Below, in pieces: positions 6,371 through 13,097 of a stretch of 18,168 bases of DNA. Within the stretch, counting starts at the first letter, position 1. Every line of letters starts with the position of its first letter. The position numbers were made by a program, and so were the translations under genes. This DNA comes from Rubrobacter sp. (GTDB taxonomy: Bacteria > Actinomycetota > Rubrobacteria > Rubrobacterales > Rubrobacteraceae): contig JADDPR010000534.1 in NCBI GenBank assembly GCA_016781775.1, positions 1 through 18,168 of the forward strand, given 5' to 3'. Below the pieces are notes generated by a model. The model was not told where the DNA came from, ran no database searches, and worked only from the letters and a program-made list of their open reading frames with translations.

Positions 6371-6748
6371 ATGGCCCAGGGAACGGTAAAGTGGTTCGAC
6401 GGAGGCAAGGGCTACGGCTTTATCTCCCCGGACGAGGATGGTGGAGACCTCTTTGTCCACTTCAGCGGCATCCTCGACGGCGACTTCAAGTCGCTGGAAG
6501 AAGGCGAGAAAGTCTCCTACGAGGTAGGGCAGGGCAAGAGGGGCCCGCAGGCAGAGAACGTACGACGCCTCTCGCCCCCGCGCGCGCCGCAGGCCCCCGC
6601 GCCCCGTTCCCCATCACGCGGCCCCGCGCCATCGTCTTCCCCGGACGTACCAGACCTGCTGCGTATGCTGGCCGCACTCCGGGACGCAGGCGTGTTGACG
6701 CCCCAGGAGTTTCGCGCCAAGCGCGACGAACTCGTAGAGAGGCTGTAA
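6371..6748 (+). CDS. Cold-shock domain protein with C-terminal SHOCT domain
   Basis: 125 aa. Residues 1-67 are a complete CspA-type cold-shock domain: MAQGTVKWFDGGKGYGFISP contains RNP1 (KGYGFI, 13-18), and LFVHF (27-31) is RNP2, both binding single-stranded RNA/DNA. Residues 69-91 are a Pro/Ala/Ser linker (APQAPAPRSPSRGPAPSSSP). Residues 92-125 (LLRMLAALRDAGVLTPQEF, then RAKRDELVERL) match the SHOCT motif, a short helical oligomerisation or interaction module usually found at the end of membrane or phage-related proteins (L-x-x-L-x-x-G-x-[IL]-T-x-x-E-[FY]-x-x-K). Classic Csps are 65-75 aa and end after the CSD, so this is a fusion. Start fixed by the conserved N-terminus. Likely an RNA chaperone with added self-association. 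Confidence 0.9.
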   Translation: MAQGTVKWFDGGKGYGFISPDEDGGDLFVHFSGILDGDFKSLEEGEKVSYEVGQGKRGPQAENVRRLSPPRAPQAPAPRSPSRGPAPSSSPDVPDLLRMLAALRDAGVLTPQEFRAKRDELVERL

Positions 6749-6776
6749 CCGGCACGGTCCTCGAGTCCAACGGCCA

Positions 6777-6794
6777 CCCGCGATGCTTCGCGGG
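6777..6794 (+). terminator. Hairpin after the CSD-SHOCT gene
   Basis: CCCGCGA (6777-6783), loop TGCT, TCGCGGG (6788-6794): a perfect 7-bp GC-rich stem with a tetraloop, 28 nt after the stop codon at 6748. No T-run follows. Position and compactness suggest a transcription terminator or 3'-end stabiliser. Confidence 0.5.
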
Positions 6795-7183
6795 GGAGAC
6801 CCTGGCGTTCAACACCCTCTCGGGCGAAACGCCAAACCGGCCAGCCCTGCGCAGGAAGCGGTCGGGACCGACGCTCATATCCGTTCGACAGCGCCAGGAC
6901 GTGCGAGAGAAGCGGGTACCGGTAGCTCCGATACCCGCCACGAATGTGCCCCGTTGTCCCCTCGTTCGGGGTCCGGTAACGCACTCACCCTTACCCTTTC
7001 CCCAAAGGGCTTTCGGACAGCATGATCGTAGCCATCCCCCACGAGGGCAACGGGAACAGCGCATTTTGAACAATGGCTAACGTTCCCTTAACTTATCTAC
7101 ATATAAAGGTGTAGAGACGCGCACATAAAGATGCAAATACGGTCGCTAGCGGCGATTTACGATGTTGTGACCCCGAAAATCCC

Positions 7184-7212
7184 TTGACCTGCGAATCTAT
7201 GTGCTCTATAAA
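7184..7212 (+). promoter_or_regulatory. Strong sigma-70-like promoter
   Basis: TTGACC (7184-7189), a 17-nt spacer and TATAAA (7207-7212) give the best consensus promoter in the window. Predicted start is around 7218-7220. No coding sequence follows on this strand (the next gene is convergent, ending at 7434), so its product should be a short untranslated RNA. Confidence 0.5.
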
Positions 7213-7218
7213 CATAGT

Positions 7219-7280
7219 CATTACTGGTGCCCTGCTCCTCCTTTCCCTTTCCCCATTTGGACGGGCACCAGCTTTCTTTT
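7219..7280 (+). ncRNA. Candidate small RNA with C/U-rich loop and terminator-like 3' end
   Basis: From the predicted start, the RNA would contain CTGGTGCCC (7224-7232) paired with GGGCACCAG (7263-7271), a perfect 9-bp stem, directly followed by CTTTCTTTT (7272-7280), a T-rich tail like an intrinsic terminator. The 30-nt loop is almost pure pyrimidine; its part CTCCTCCTTTCCC resembles the anti-Shine-Dalgarno end of 16S rRNA and the C/U-rich loops by which known Gram-positive sRNAs cover ribosome-binding sites. Length about 60 nt. Expression is unproven; the alternative is a leader or ORF on the opposite strand. Confidence 0.35.
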
Positions 7281-7433
7281 CCTGAGTACGTAAGGACGGG
7301 CTAGACAGAAGAAGGCACGTCAACGCATGCCGTTGTGTGTGCCATCAACCCAGTAAAATCGTCGCACAGGGAATGAGAGAGGCTATGCCTTTACTTCACG
7401 TAAAACGCAGATTTTGCAGGTGGAATACGCCTT

Positions 7434-8972
7434 CTAGCGGTGGATGCTGGGGCCTACGCGCTTCATGGCGGTGCGAAAGTCGTAGGTGGTGACGGAGAGG
7501 GAGCCGAGCTTGTGCGTCGAGATCTTCGTCTCGAAGTCGCGCAGGTTTATGGAGCGGCGCATGCACGCGAGGGCGGCTTCGCGGCACAGGGCCTCGAGGT
7601 CGGCGCCGGAGTAGTCTTTGGTGAGGCCGACGAGGGCCTCCAGGTCGAGGTCGGGGGCGACGGGCATATCCTTCGTGTGGATCTTGAGGATGTGCAGGCG
7701 CGCCTCGGCGTCGGGGAGGCCGACCTCCACCTCGTGGTCGAAGCGCCCGGGGCGCCGGAGGGCGGGGTCGAGGGCCGACGGGCGGTTCGTGGTGGCGATG
7801 ACGCAGACGCGCCCGGCGTCGTTCATCCCGTCCATGAGCGAGAGAAGCTGGGAGACGAGGGTTGCCTCGAAAGACTCGCTCATCGAGTCGCGGGCGGAGG
7901 CGAAGGAATCTATCTCGTCGAACAAGATGATCGCGGGCGCCTTCGACCTGGCCTCGTTGAAGATGTTCCTCAGGCGCTGCTCGCTCTGGCCCCAGTACTT
8001 GTTCAGGATCTCCGGCCCGGCGATCGCTATAAAGTGCGCGCCGGTCTCGTTGGCGACGGCGCGGGCGAGGAGGGTCTTGCCCGTCCCCGGGGGCCCGTAG
8101 AGCAGGATGCCCTTGTGCGGCCGGATGCCCAGCTTCAGAAAGATCTCGGGGTGCGCGATCGGCAGCTCGACCGCCTCGCGCAGGAGCGCTATCGTCTCGC
8201 GCATCCCGCCGACGTCCGCGTAGGTGGTGCTCGGCACGTTGCGCTGCCCCGGCGTCCCGCCCGAGGCCGCCTTCACGCCGGCGCCCCCGCTCCGAACGCT
8301 CTTCGCGAGCCGTTCGAAGAGGTTCTCTCGGGGCTCGGTGTTCACGTCGTCCCCCGACTTCGCGTCCCGGTCCTTCGTCACGGTCCAGCTCGTGACGGGG
8401 CCGCTGCCGCGGTAGCGCCAGCCCTCGTCGCGGTTAGGGTCTATCTTCTCGGGCAGGCGAGCCAGAAGCTCCGCCGTCCCGTCGAGGTCGAGGATGGGGC
8501 AGCGGGCGCAGGAGCCGAGGTCGGAGAGGACGCGCTCGGTGAGCGCCTCCTTATCCACCTCGAAGACGCCGTCCTCCCCGGTTTTCCCGAACGAGTACCA
8601 GGAGTTCGGGGTGGCGTGGTCGTTGTCGTAGACCCGGATCTGGCGGCACGGGAAGAGCTGCTTGCCCGCGAGCTTCGTCGGCGTGCACCATTCGCGGGCG
8701 GGCGTGCCCGAGCGCTGCTTGCGCATAAAGCAGCTCAGGCCGCCGAAGAGCTCCTCGCCGCCCACGGCGATCCCGTCGGCGGCGTACTCGGCTTCACCCT
8801 CGCCCCTGAGGTAGCCCCGGAGCTCGTCCACCGGGCGCCACTCGTCGGGGAGCGTGAGCTCGACCCCCACGCGGGCGGAGCCGTTCTCGCCCTCGATCCG
8901 GTAAGATGGATGGCGAGCGGCGACGGAGGCAGCCTTCGCCAGGGCGCCGTCCGAACGCAGGGGAAATTTCAT
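7434..8972 (-). CDS. Cdc48/VCP-like AAA+ ATPase with cysteine-rich N-terminal domain
   Basis: 512 aa with one AAA+ module. After YADVGGMRETIALLREAVEL come Walker A GPPGTGKT (293-300), pore loop NKYWGQ, Walker B IILFDEID (Asp352, Glu353), the second region of homology ATTNRPSALDPALRRPGRFD with its arginine fingers, and the helical lid KDYSGADLEALCREAAL. The C-terminus (TYDFRTAMKRVGPS) also resembles Cdc48 family ends. It should form an ATP-driven hexamer that threads or remodels proteins. Residues 1-250 are not a known N-domain to me and hold Cys81, 96, 109, 155 and 158 (the last two as C-x-x-C), a possible Zn or Fe-S site. ATG 8972 has GAGG 6 nt upstream; ATG 8984, four codons earlier, sits 8 nt behind a TAGAAT box and could be a leaderless start. 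Divergent from the cobalamin adenosyltransferase. Confidence 0.88.
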   Translation of the reverse strand: MKFPLRSDGALAKAASVAARHPSYRIEGENGSARVGVELTLPDEWRPVDELRGYLRGEGEAEYAADGIAVGGEELFGGLSCFMRKQRSGTPAREWCTPTKLAGKQLFPCRQIRVYDNDHATPNSWYSFGKTGEDGVFEVDKEALTERVLSDLGSCARCPILDLDGTAELLARLPEKIDPNRDEGWRYRGSGPVTSWTVTKDRDAKSGDDVNTEPRENLFERLAKSVRSGGAGVKAASGGTPGQRNVPSTTYADVGGMRETIALLREAVELPIAHPEIFLKLGIRPHKGILLYGPPGTGKTLLARAVANETGAHFIAIAGPEILNKYWGQSEQRLRNIFNEARSKAPAIILFDEIDSFASARDSMSESFEATLVSQLLSLMDGMNDAGRVCVIATTNRPSALDPALRRPGRFDHEVEVGLPDAEARLHILKIHTKDMPVAPDLDLEALVGLTKDYSGADLEALCREAALACMRRSINLRDFETKISTHKLGSLSVTTYDFRTAMKRVGPSIHR

Positions 8973-8992
8973 CGAGAGCCTCATGAGGGGCG

Positions 8993-8998
8993 ATTCTA
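8993..8998 (-). promoter_or_regulatory. Putative -10 box of the AAA+ gene
   Basis: On the minus strand this reads TAGAAT, 8 nt before the ATG at 8984. A start of transcription at or within two bases of that ATG would give a leaderless message. The same hexamer precedes the ferredoxin gene (12441-12446) and the DUF2231 gene (17304-17309). No -35 consensus is visible. Confidence 0.35.
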
Positions 8999-9051
8999 TC
9001 ACCGCGTGGGGCAAGGACGAGCCCGAGCCGTCCGCGAAGGGAGGAGCGCGC

Positions 9052-9591
9052 ATGACAGAGAGTGACAACCCGCCCATCTCCACCCGCCGGGGCGACGACG
9101 GAACCACCACCCTCCTCGGCGCCGGACGCCTCTCGAAGGCCGACGCCCCCATCGTGGTGCTCGGCGACATCGACGAAGCCAGCTCGTTTCTCGGCCTCGC
9201 CCGCGTCGAGGCCTCCACGGCGGGGGCGAGCGGGATGGCGAACCTCCTCCTGGACCTGCAACGCCTCGTCTACCGGGTGATGGGCGACGTGGCGATGCCC
9301 AAGGAACAGAACTTCATCGTCGAGGGCGACGTCGCGTTCCTGGACGACTCCCTCGAGGAGTGGAGGGGGAGGACGGACCTCCCCAACGAGTTCGTCATCC
9401 CGGGGGGAAGCCGCCTGGGGGCCCTCCTGGACGTCGCCCGCTCCGTCGTGAGGCGCGCCGAGCGGAGCCTGGTGGCCGGAGGCTACGCCGAGGCCCACCC
9501 CGAGGCCCTCAGGGCCGTCAACCGCCTCTCGGACCTCCTCTTCGTCCTCGCCCGCAACGCCGACGGCCGACACGACCTCTCCCGGGGATGA
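9052..9591 (+). CDS. PduO-type cob(I)alamin adenosyltransferase
   Basis: 179 aa, typical for the family. Transfers the 5'-deoxyadenosyl group of ATP to cob(I)alamin, making coenzyme B12; cytoplasmic, trimeric in known members. The N-terminal ATP motif TRRGDDGTTTLLGAGRLSK (11-29) matches the family's T-R-x-G-D-x-G-x-T-x-L, followed by LGDIDEASSFLGLAR (family: Y/G-T-[IV]-D-E-L-N-S-x-L-G-x-A-R). In the C-terminal half, FVIPGGSRLGALLDVARSVV, RRAERSL and NRLSDLLFVLAR are the usual substrate-binding helices. ATG 9052 with AAGGGAGGAG 5 nt upstream. The stop TGA (9589-9591) overlaps an ATG at 9588 that probably starts the next gene, suggesting translational coupling. No cobalamin biosynthesis gene or B12-dependent enzyme is in the window. 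Confidence 0.85.
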   Translation: MTESDNPPISTRRGDDGTTTLLGAGRLSKADAPIVVLGDIDEASSFLGLARVEASTAGASGMANLLLDLQRLVYRVMGDVAMPKEQNFIVEGDVAFLDDSLEEWRGRTDLPNEFVIPGGSRLGALLDVARSVVRRAERSLVAGGYAEAHPEALRAVNRLSDLLFVLARNADGRHDLSRG

Positions 9592-10987
9592 CGTAGTCCC
9601 CACGACGCTCCGGATCCTCCTCTTCTCGACCCTCCTGATCCTCGCGGGATGCTCGGGAGGGACGGACGATCCCGGGGAGACCGAAAGGACCGGACAGGAC
9701 GGAAGCGAACCCTCCTCCGCCGGAGCCCAAACGGAGGCGACGACGGCCCCGGCCTGGACGCGAGACCCCTTGCACACCACCCCGTCCCCCGGTATCCGCG
9801 AGCCCGAGCCGTCCTACGGCTACACGCACGGCGAGCCCTCGGGCAACAGGGTAGTCGGGGGCAAGGGGAACCTCCCCGGGACGCGTCCGGTGGACGTGGA
9901 GCTCGGCGGTGAGCCCGTCTGGGTGGTCGGGGTGCCGCTGGGGGAGGGCACGGGCTGGGTCGTCGCGCTGACGAGCGGACGGCTGGAGGCGTTCAGGATC
10001 CCAGAAGAGGGCGCCGGGGTCGAGCCCTGGCTCGTCGTCCCGGACGAGCTGCCGCCGGGCGCGCCACCGCTCGTCGCCGCCCAGGGCGAGAAACTGCGGC
10101 TCGTCTCGATACCGGGAGGCGAGCCCTCGCCCCTCACCCACCCGGTCCCCGCGGCCGGGCGCCTCGTCGGCGTGGACGAGGCGGGGAACCTCTCCGTCGA
10201 GCCCGGGGGCAGCCTCGGGGTAAAGGCGCTCCCCGACGCCCGCGTGGTGCGAAGCGAGGGCGGCACCCTGGCCGTCGCCTCGGACCCGACCGGGGCCTAC
10301 GCACACGGTGCCCTCGGCGACGAGCAGGAGGCCGGGAGCATCACTCTGCTCGAAGGGCGTGCCGGGGGATCGCTGGAGGTCGCCGGCAAAGTTCTCCCGA
10401 GGTTCGGGGGCGTCTTCGAGACCCTGGCCCCCGTGTGGTTCGAGGACCCCTCGGGCCGCGAGCTTCTCGCCGTCACCGAGAGCGACGAGGAGGGCGGCAG
10501 CAGGATCTCCGCCTACAACCCCGACGGGACCCTGGCCCTCGCCGGCCCCCCCATCGGGGAGGCGATGAAGTGGCGCCATCTCCTGGCCGTCGGTCCCTTC
10601 GGCCCGGGCGGGGAGGTCGAGCTCGCCGTCGCCAGGACGCCCCACGTCGGCAGCGTGATCGAGTTCTACCGGCCGAACCCAGGGGAGGGTACCCTGGAGA
10701 TCGTCGCCACCCTCGCGGGCTACCCCACCCACACCCTCTACAGCCGCAACCTCGACGCCGCCCGTGCCGGCGACCTCGACGGCGACGGGGCGTGGGAGGT
10801 TCTCGTCCCTGACAGGTTCCGGACGGGGCTCGCGGCCGTAAGGCACACGCCGGAGGGGGTGAGGGAGGCCTGGAAGCTCCCCCTCGGCAGCACGCTCGCG
10901 ACGAACGTCGCCTCCGCCACGAACGGGGAGGGCAGGCTCTCCGTCGCCGCGGGGAGGACCGACGGGGTACTGAGGATCTGGCCGTAG
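9588..10987 (+). CDS. Lipoprotein with beta-propeller/FG-GAP-like repeats; apparent frameshift after the start codon
   Basis: The main frame from 9593 encodes a lipoprotein signal, VVPTTLRILLFSTLLILAGC, with lipobox L-A-G-C (Cys codon 9650-9652), then a Ser/Thr/Glu-rich linker and about 400 residues of repeated beta-strand patterns (PVWVVGVPLGEGTGWVVAL; KLRLVSIPGGEPSPLTHPVP). DLDGDGAWEVLVP near codon 10770 is a calcium-binding FG-GAP/VCBS-type loop. It would be anchored outside the membrane; ligand unknown. No ATG, GTG or TTG lies in this frame between the preceding stop (9449) and TTG 9770, which would remove the signal. One base away in frame, ATG 9588 overlaps the upstream stop (ATGA) behind GGGG. 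Inserting a single base after ATGACG joins it to the signal peptide. So either the sequence has a one-base error or the gene is broken at codon 3. Confidence 0.75.
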
Positions 10988-11015
10988 GCCCTGGGAAGCA
11001 GGCCCCCGACGCGGG

Positions 11016-11021
11016 TATGAT
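11016..11021 (+). promoter_or_regulatory. Putative -10 box of the LLM oxidoreductase gene
   Basis: TATGAT lies 39 nt before the ATG at 11061, in the 73-bp gap after the lipoprotein gene. The same hexamer in a similar GC-rich setting precedes the cold-shock gene. No -35 match is seen, so the call is tentative. Confidence 0.3.
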
Positions 11022-11060
11022 GCCGGGGAGATAGGGGAGGCTCACGAGGAGGAGGTTGGC

Positions 11061-12026
11061 ATGGCCGTAGATTTCGGCGTCTTCGTCCCGCAGGGGTGGC
11101 GGATGGACCTGGTCGAGATAGAGGACCCCATCGAACAGTACGAGGCGATGACCCGGGTCGGACAAATCGCCGAACGCACCGGGGCCTACGACTCGATCTG
11201 GCTCTACGACCACTTCCACACCGTCCCCGAGCCCACGCAGAACACCGTCTTCGAGTGCTGGATCGCGACCGCCGGCCTCAGCCGCGACACCGAGCGGGTC
11301 AAGATCGGGCAGATGGTCACCTGCAACGGCTACCGCAACCCCGCCCTCCTCGCGAAGATGGCCTCGACCGTCGACGTGATGAGCCGCGGGCGCCTCCTCT
11401 TCGGCCTCGGCGCCGGCTGGTACGAGCACGAGTGGCGCGCCTACGGCTACGGCTTCCCCGAGACGCGCGAGAGGATGCGCGCCTTCAGGGAGGCTTGCCA
11501 GATCATCCACCGCATGTGGACCGAAGACGGGGTTCAATTCGACGGCGAGTACTACAAATTAGATAAGCCCATCAACGAGCCCAAGGGCGTCAGCGTTCCA
11601 CACCCGTCTTTCTGGATCGGGGGCGGCGGCGAAAAGGTGACCCTCAGGCTCGTCGCTCGCTACGGCGACGCCTGCAACGTCGGCGGCGACGTCGAGCGCC
11701 TCAAGCACAAGTTCGGCGTCCTGAAGGGCCACTGCGACGACGTCGGGCGAGACTACGAGGAGATCACGCGCTCCACCTCCGTCAACGTCTACCTGTTGGA
11801 GGAGGGCGACGATCCGGTGAGCGCCACGGAGCTCGCCCGGGGCGGCATGGCCTACGACGAGTACTCGAAGGAGTTTATGGTCGGGACCGCCGAGGAGATC
11901 ATCGAACGCTTGAGGCCCATGGTCGACGCGGGCGTCAACTACTTTATCGTCTACATGCCCCGCGTCGCCTACGAGCCCGCTATGGTGGAGCGCTTCGCGA
12001 AGGAGGTCATCCCGAGCTTCTCCTGA
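11061..12026 (+). CDS. LLM-class F420-dependent oxidoreductase
   Basis: 321 aa, luciferase-like monooxygenase TIM-barrel fold, cytoplasmic. Resembles the mycobacterial/actinobacterial subgroup that uses reduced F420 (TIGR03560 style): MAVDFGVFVPQGWRMDL, IWLYDHFHTVPEP, and the block TCNGYRNPALLAKMASTVD followed by SRGRLLFGLGAGWYEHEW, where the R-N-P-A-L-L-A-K and G-x-G-A-G-W segments line the cofactor site. The C-terminal GTAEEIIERLRPMVDAGVNY and an ending FAKEVIP are usual for the family. ATG 11061 has a very strong purine SD (GAGGAGGAGG) about 5 nt upstream. The substrate is not predictable, and F420 rather than FMN use is inferred from subgroup resemblance. Tail to tail with the ferredoxin gene, 12 bp between stops. 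Confidence 0.87.
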   Translation: MAVDFGVFVPQGWRMDLVEIEDPIEQYEAMTRVGQIAERTGAYDSIWLYDHFHTVPEPTQNTVFECWIATAGLSRDTERVKIGQMVTCNGYRNPALLAKMASTVDVMSRGRLLFGLGAGWYEHEWRAYGYGFPETRERMRAFREACQIIHRMWTEDGVQFDGEYYKLDKPINEPKGVSVPHPSFWIGGGGEKVTLRLVARYGDACNVGGDVERLKHKFGVLKGHCDDVGRDYEEITRSTSVNVYLLEEGDDPVSATELARGGMAYDEYSKEFMVGTAEEIIERLRPMVDAGVNYFIVYMPRVAYEPAMVERFAKEVIPSFS

Positions 12027-12038
12027 GGAAGTTGTTCT

Positions 12039-12407
12039 TTAAGAAAAGGGTTTCTCCACCCATTCGGGGGGCGGGGTTATGCTGGGCTCGGGGGCGTTGC
12101 CGGGGCCGTCGAGACCCATGGAGGTGACGGTCATGGGGACGCGCACCTTCATGTCGTGGTCGACGAGAATCTGGCACGAGAGCCTGACCTGCCCGGCGAG
12201 GTTCTTGTTCTGGAGGATCTCCTTCTCGGCTTGCGTCATCATCTCGGGCTCGCCTTCGAGGAACTCGACGCGGCAGGTGGTGCATTTGGCGTAGGCGCCG
12301 CAGCGGTGGAGGATGTCCAGCTCGGCGTCCTCCTCTATCGCAAGCACCAGCCTCTTCCCCTCCGGCACGTCGAAAGCGCTGATCCCGTCTACCTCGAGCT
12401 TGGGCAC
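12039..12407 (-). CDS. 2Fe-2S ferredoxin
   Basis: 122 aa. Small soluble electron carrier with a beta-grasp fold. Cluster ligands are visible: Cys36, Cys42, Cys45 (C-G-A-Y-A-K-C-T-T-C, i.e. C-x5-C-x2-C) and Cys78 in VRLSCQI. The x5 spacing is the adrenodoxin/Isc-type spacing; plant-type ferredoxins have C-x4-C-x2-C. After the last Cys, the DHDMKVRVPMTV strand is conserved, then a 30-residue Pro/Gly-rich tail (NAPEPSITPPPEWVEKPFS) that typical ferredoxins lack. GTG 12407 with AAGGAGGAT 5 nt upstream. Divergent from the cupin gene and convergent with the oxidoreductase. The redox partner is not identifiable from sequence. Confidence 0.87.
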   Translation of the reverse strand: MPKLEVDGISAFDVPEGKRLVLAIEEDAELDILHRCGAYAKCTTCRVEFLEGEPEMMTQAEKEILQNKNLAGQVRLSCQILVDHDMKVRVPMTVTSMGLDGPGNAPEPSITPPPEWVEKPFS

Positions 12408-12440
12408 GAAATCCTCCTTAGGGATGGTCGACGAGCGACC

Positions 12441-12446
12441 ATTCTA
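12441..12446 (-). promoter_or_regulatory. Putative -10 box of the ferredoxin gene
   Basis: Reads TAGAAT on the minus strand, 33 nt before the GTG start, with a small GGTCG / CGACC inverted repeat just downstream (12426-12440) that would fall in the 5' UTR. No -35 consensus. Confidence 0.35.
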
Positions 12447-12593
12447 CTGTCCATCGGACCGGCGGCGCGAGTACCGCCGGGGAAAGGACCCGGGCGGTCG
12501 GAAAACTCGGGGAGGGAGGATCTCCTCCGGAATCGCAGCCGGAAACGCCCTCGTTCTCTCCAAATACGGCAGGATGGGTTAAACTGCTCGGCC

Positions 12594-12977
12594 ATGGACG
12601 AGGAGAAGTATGTATTGGACGACAAGCCGGCTTCGGTAAAGGTAGACAAGCCCTGGGGTAGGTTCGAGCAGTACACGCACAACCTCCCCTCGACGGTCAA
12701 AATCATCACCGTGGAGCCGGGTGGCCGGCTCTCCCTCCAGTACCACCACGGCCGCGACGAGCTCTGGGTCGTCCTCGACCCCGGCATCCGGATCGAGCTC
12801 GGCGAGGAGATTCTCGACCCCGAGCCGGAGACGACGATCTTTATCCCCAGGGGAACGGTCCACAGGCTCTCCTGCGTCGGCGAGCACCCGGCGAGGATCC
12901 TGGAGATCTCCTTCGGCGTGTTCGACGAGGACGACATCGTACGGCTCGAGGACGTTTACGGCCGCATCGAGCCGTAG
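12594..12977 (+). CDS. Cupin, phosphomannose isomerase type II-like
   Basis: 127 aa, single cupin barrel. DKPWGRFEQYTHN and VKIITVEPGGRLSLQYHHGR match the C-terminal isomerase domain of bifunctional mannose-1-phosphate guanylyltransferase/mannose-6-phosphate isomerase. Motif 1 is QYHHGRDELWVVL (His51, His52, Glu56); motif 2 is IFIPRGTVHRLSC, whose His completes the metal site. A stand-alone domain of this size may be a sugar-phosphate isomerase or only a sugar-binding relative; no nucleotidyltransferase domain is present. The ATG at 12594 has no SD. TAAACT ends 8 nt before it, so a leaderless transcript is possible. The frame is open upstream to 12156, but that part overlaps the divergent ferredoxin gene and is not coding. 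Confidence 0.83.
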   Translation: MDEEKYVLDDKPASVKVDKPWGRFEQYTHNLPSTVKIITVEPGGRLSLQYHHGRDELWVVLDPGIRIELGEEILDPEPETTIFIPRGTVHRLSCVGEHPARILEISFGVFDEDDIVRLEDVYGRIEP

Positions 12978-13097
12978 GGGAGCCCCGGTGAGGCCCGCGC
13001 CCACCGCCTCCTCCGGCACACCGTCGAGCCTGGCCGGCCACGACCGATCCCCCCTTCTACCGAACCGTCGCCCGATCACGCGCTCCGTAGATCCGTC

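Larger units (their letters stand above)
6749..7433. other. 685-bp gene-free stretch, partly AT-rich
   Basis: No open frame here has coding character. Contents: the hairpin at 6777-6794; a second 7-bp inverted repeat GCGGGTA / TACCCGC (6912-6918, 6932-6938); a short CCCTTT-CCCC-AAAGGG hairpin (6994-7009); an AT-rich block from about 7060 (in 7081-7140 I count 23 G/C of 60, far below the flanks); the strong promoter and stem-loop at 7184-7280; and a short CAACG / CGTTG repeat (7321-7335). The compositional break suggests acquired or non-coding regulatory DNA. Confidence 0.55.

Noticed and set aside
7095..7219. Possible 42-aa ORF on the minus strand starting MTMFIEHIDSQ, with AAAGGAGGAG about 15 nt upstream
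   Set aside because: Spacing from SD to ATG is too long, the translation has no family, and codon use differs from neighbours. The SD-like run is explained as the complement of the pyrimidine loop of the candidate sRNA. It remains the main competing reading of that region.
7440..9065. 541-codon open frame on the + strand
   Set aside because: Exact antisense of the AAA+ gene; the protein motifs on the minus strand are unambiguous.
8794..9780. 328-codon open frame on the minus strand
   Set aside because: Antisense to the PduO adenosyltransferase and overlapping the AAA+ start; no family resemblance.
9518..10846. 442-codon open frame on the minus strand
   Set aside because: Antisense shadow of the lipoprotein gene; Pro/Gly/Arg/Asp-rich, no motif.
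12156..12593. Upstream extension of the cupin frame
   Set aside because: It runs antisense through the ferredoxin gene and its promoter; the cupin fold is complete from ATG 12594.
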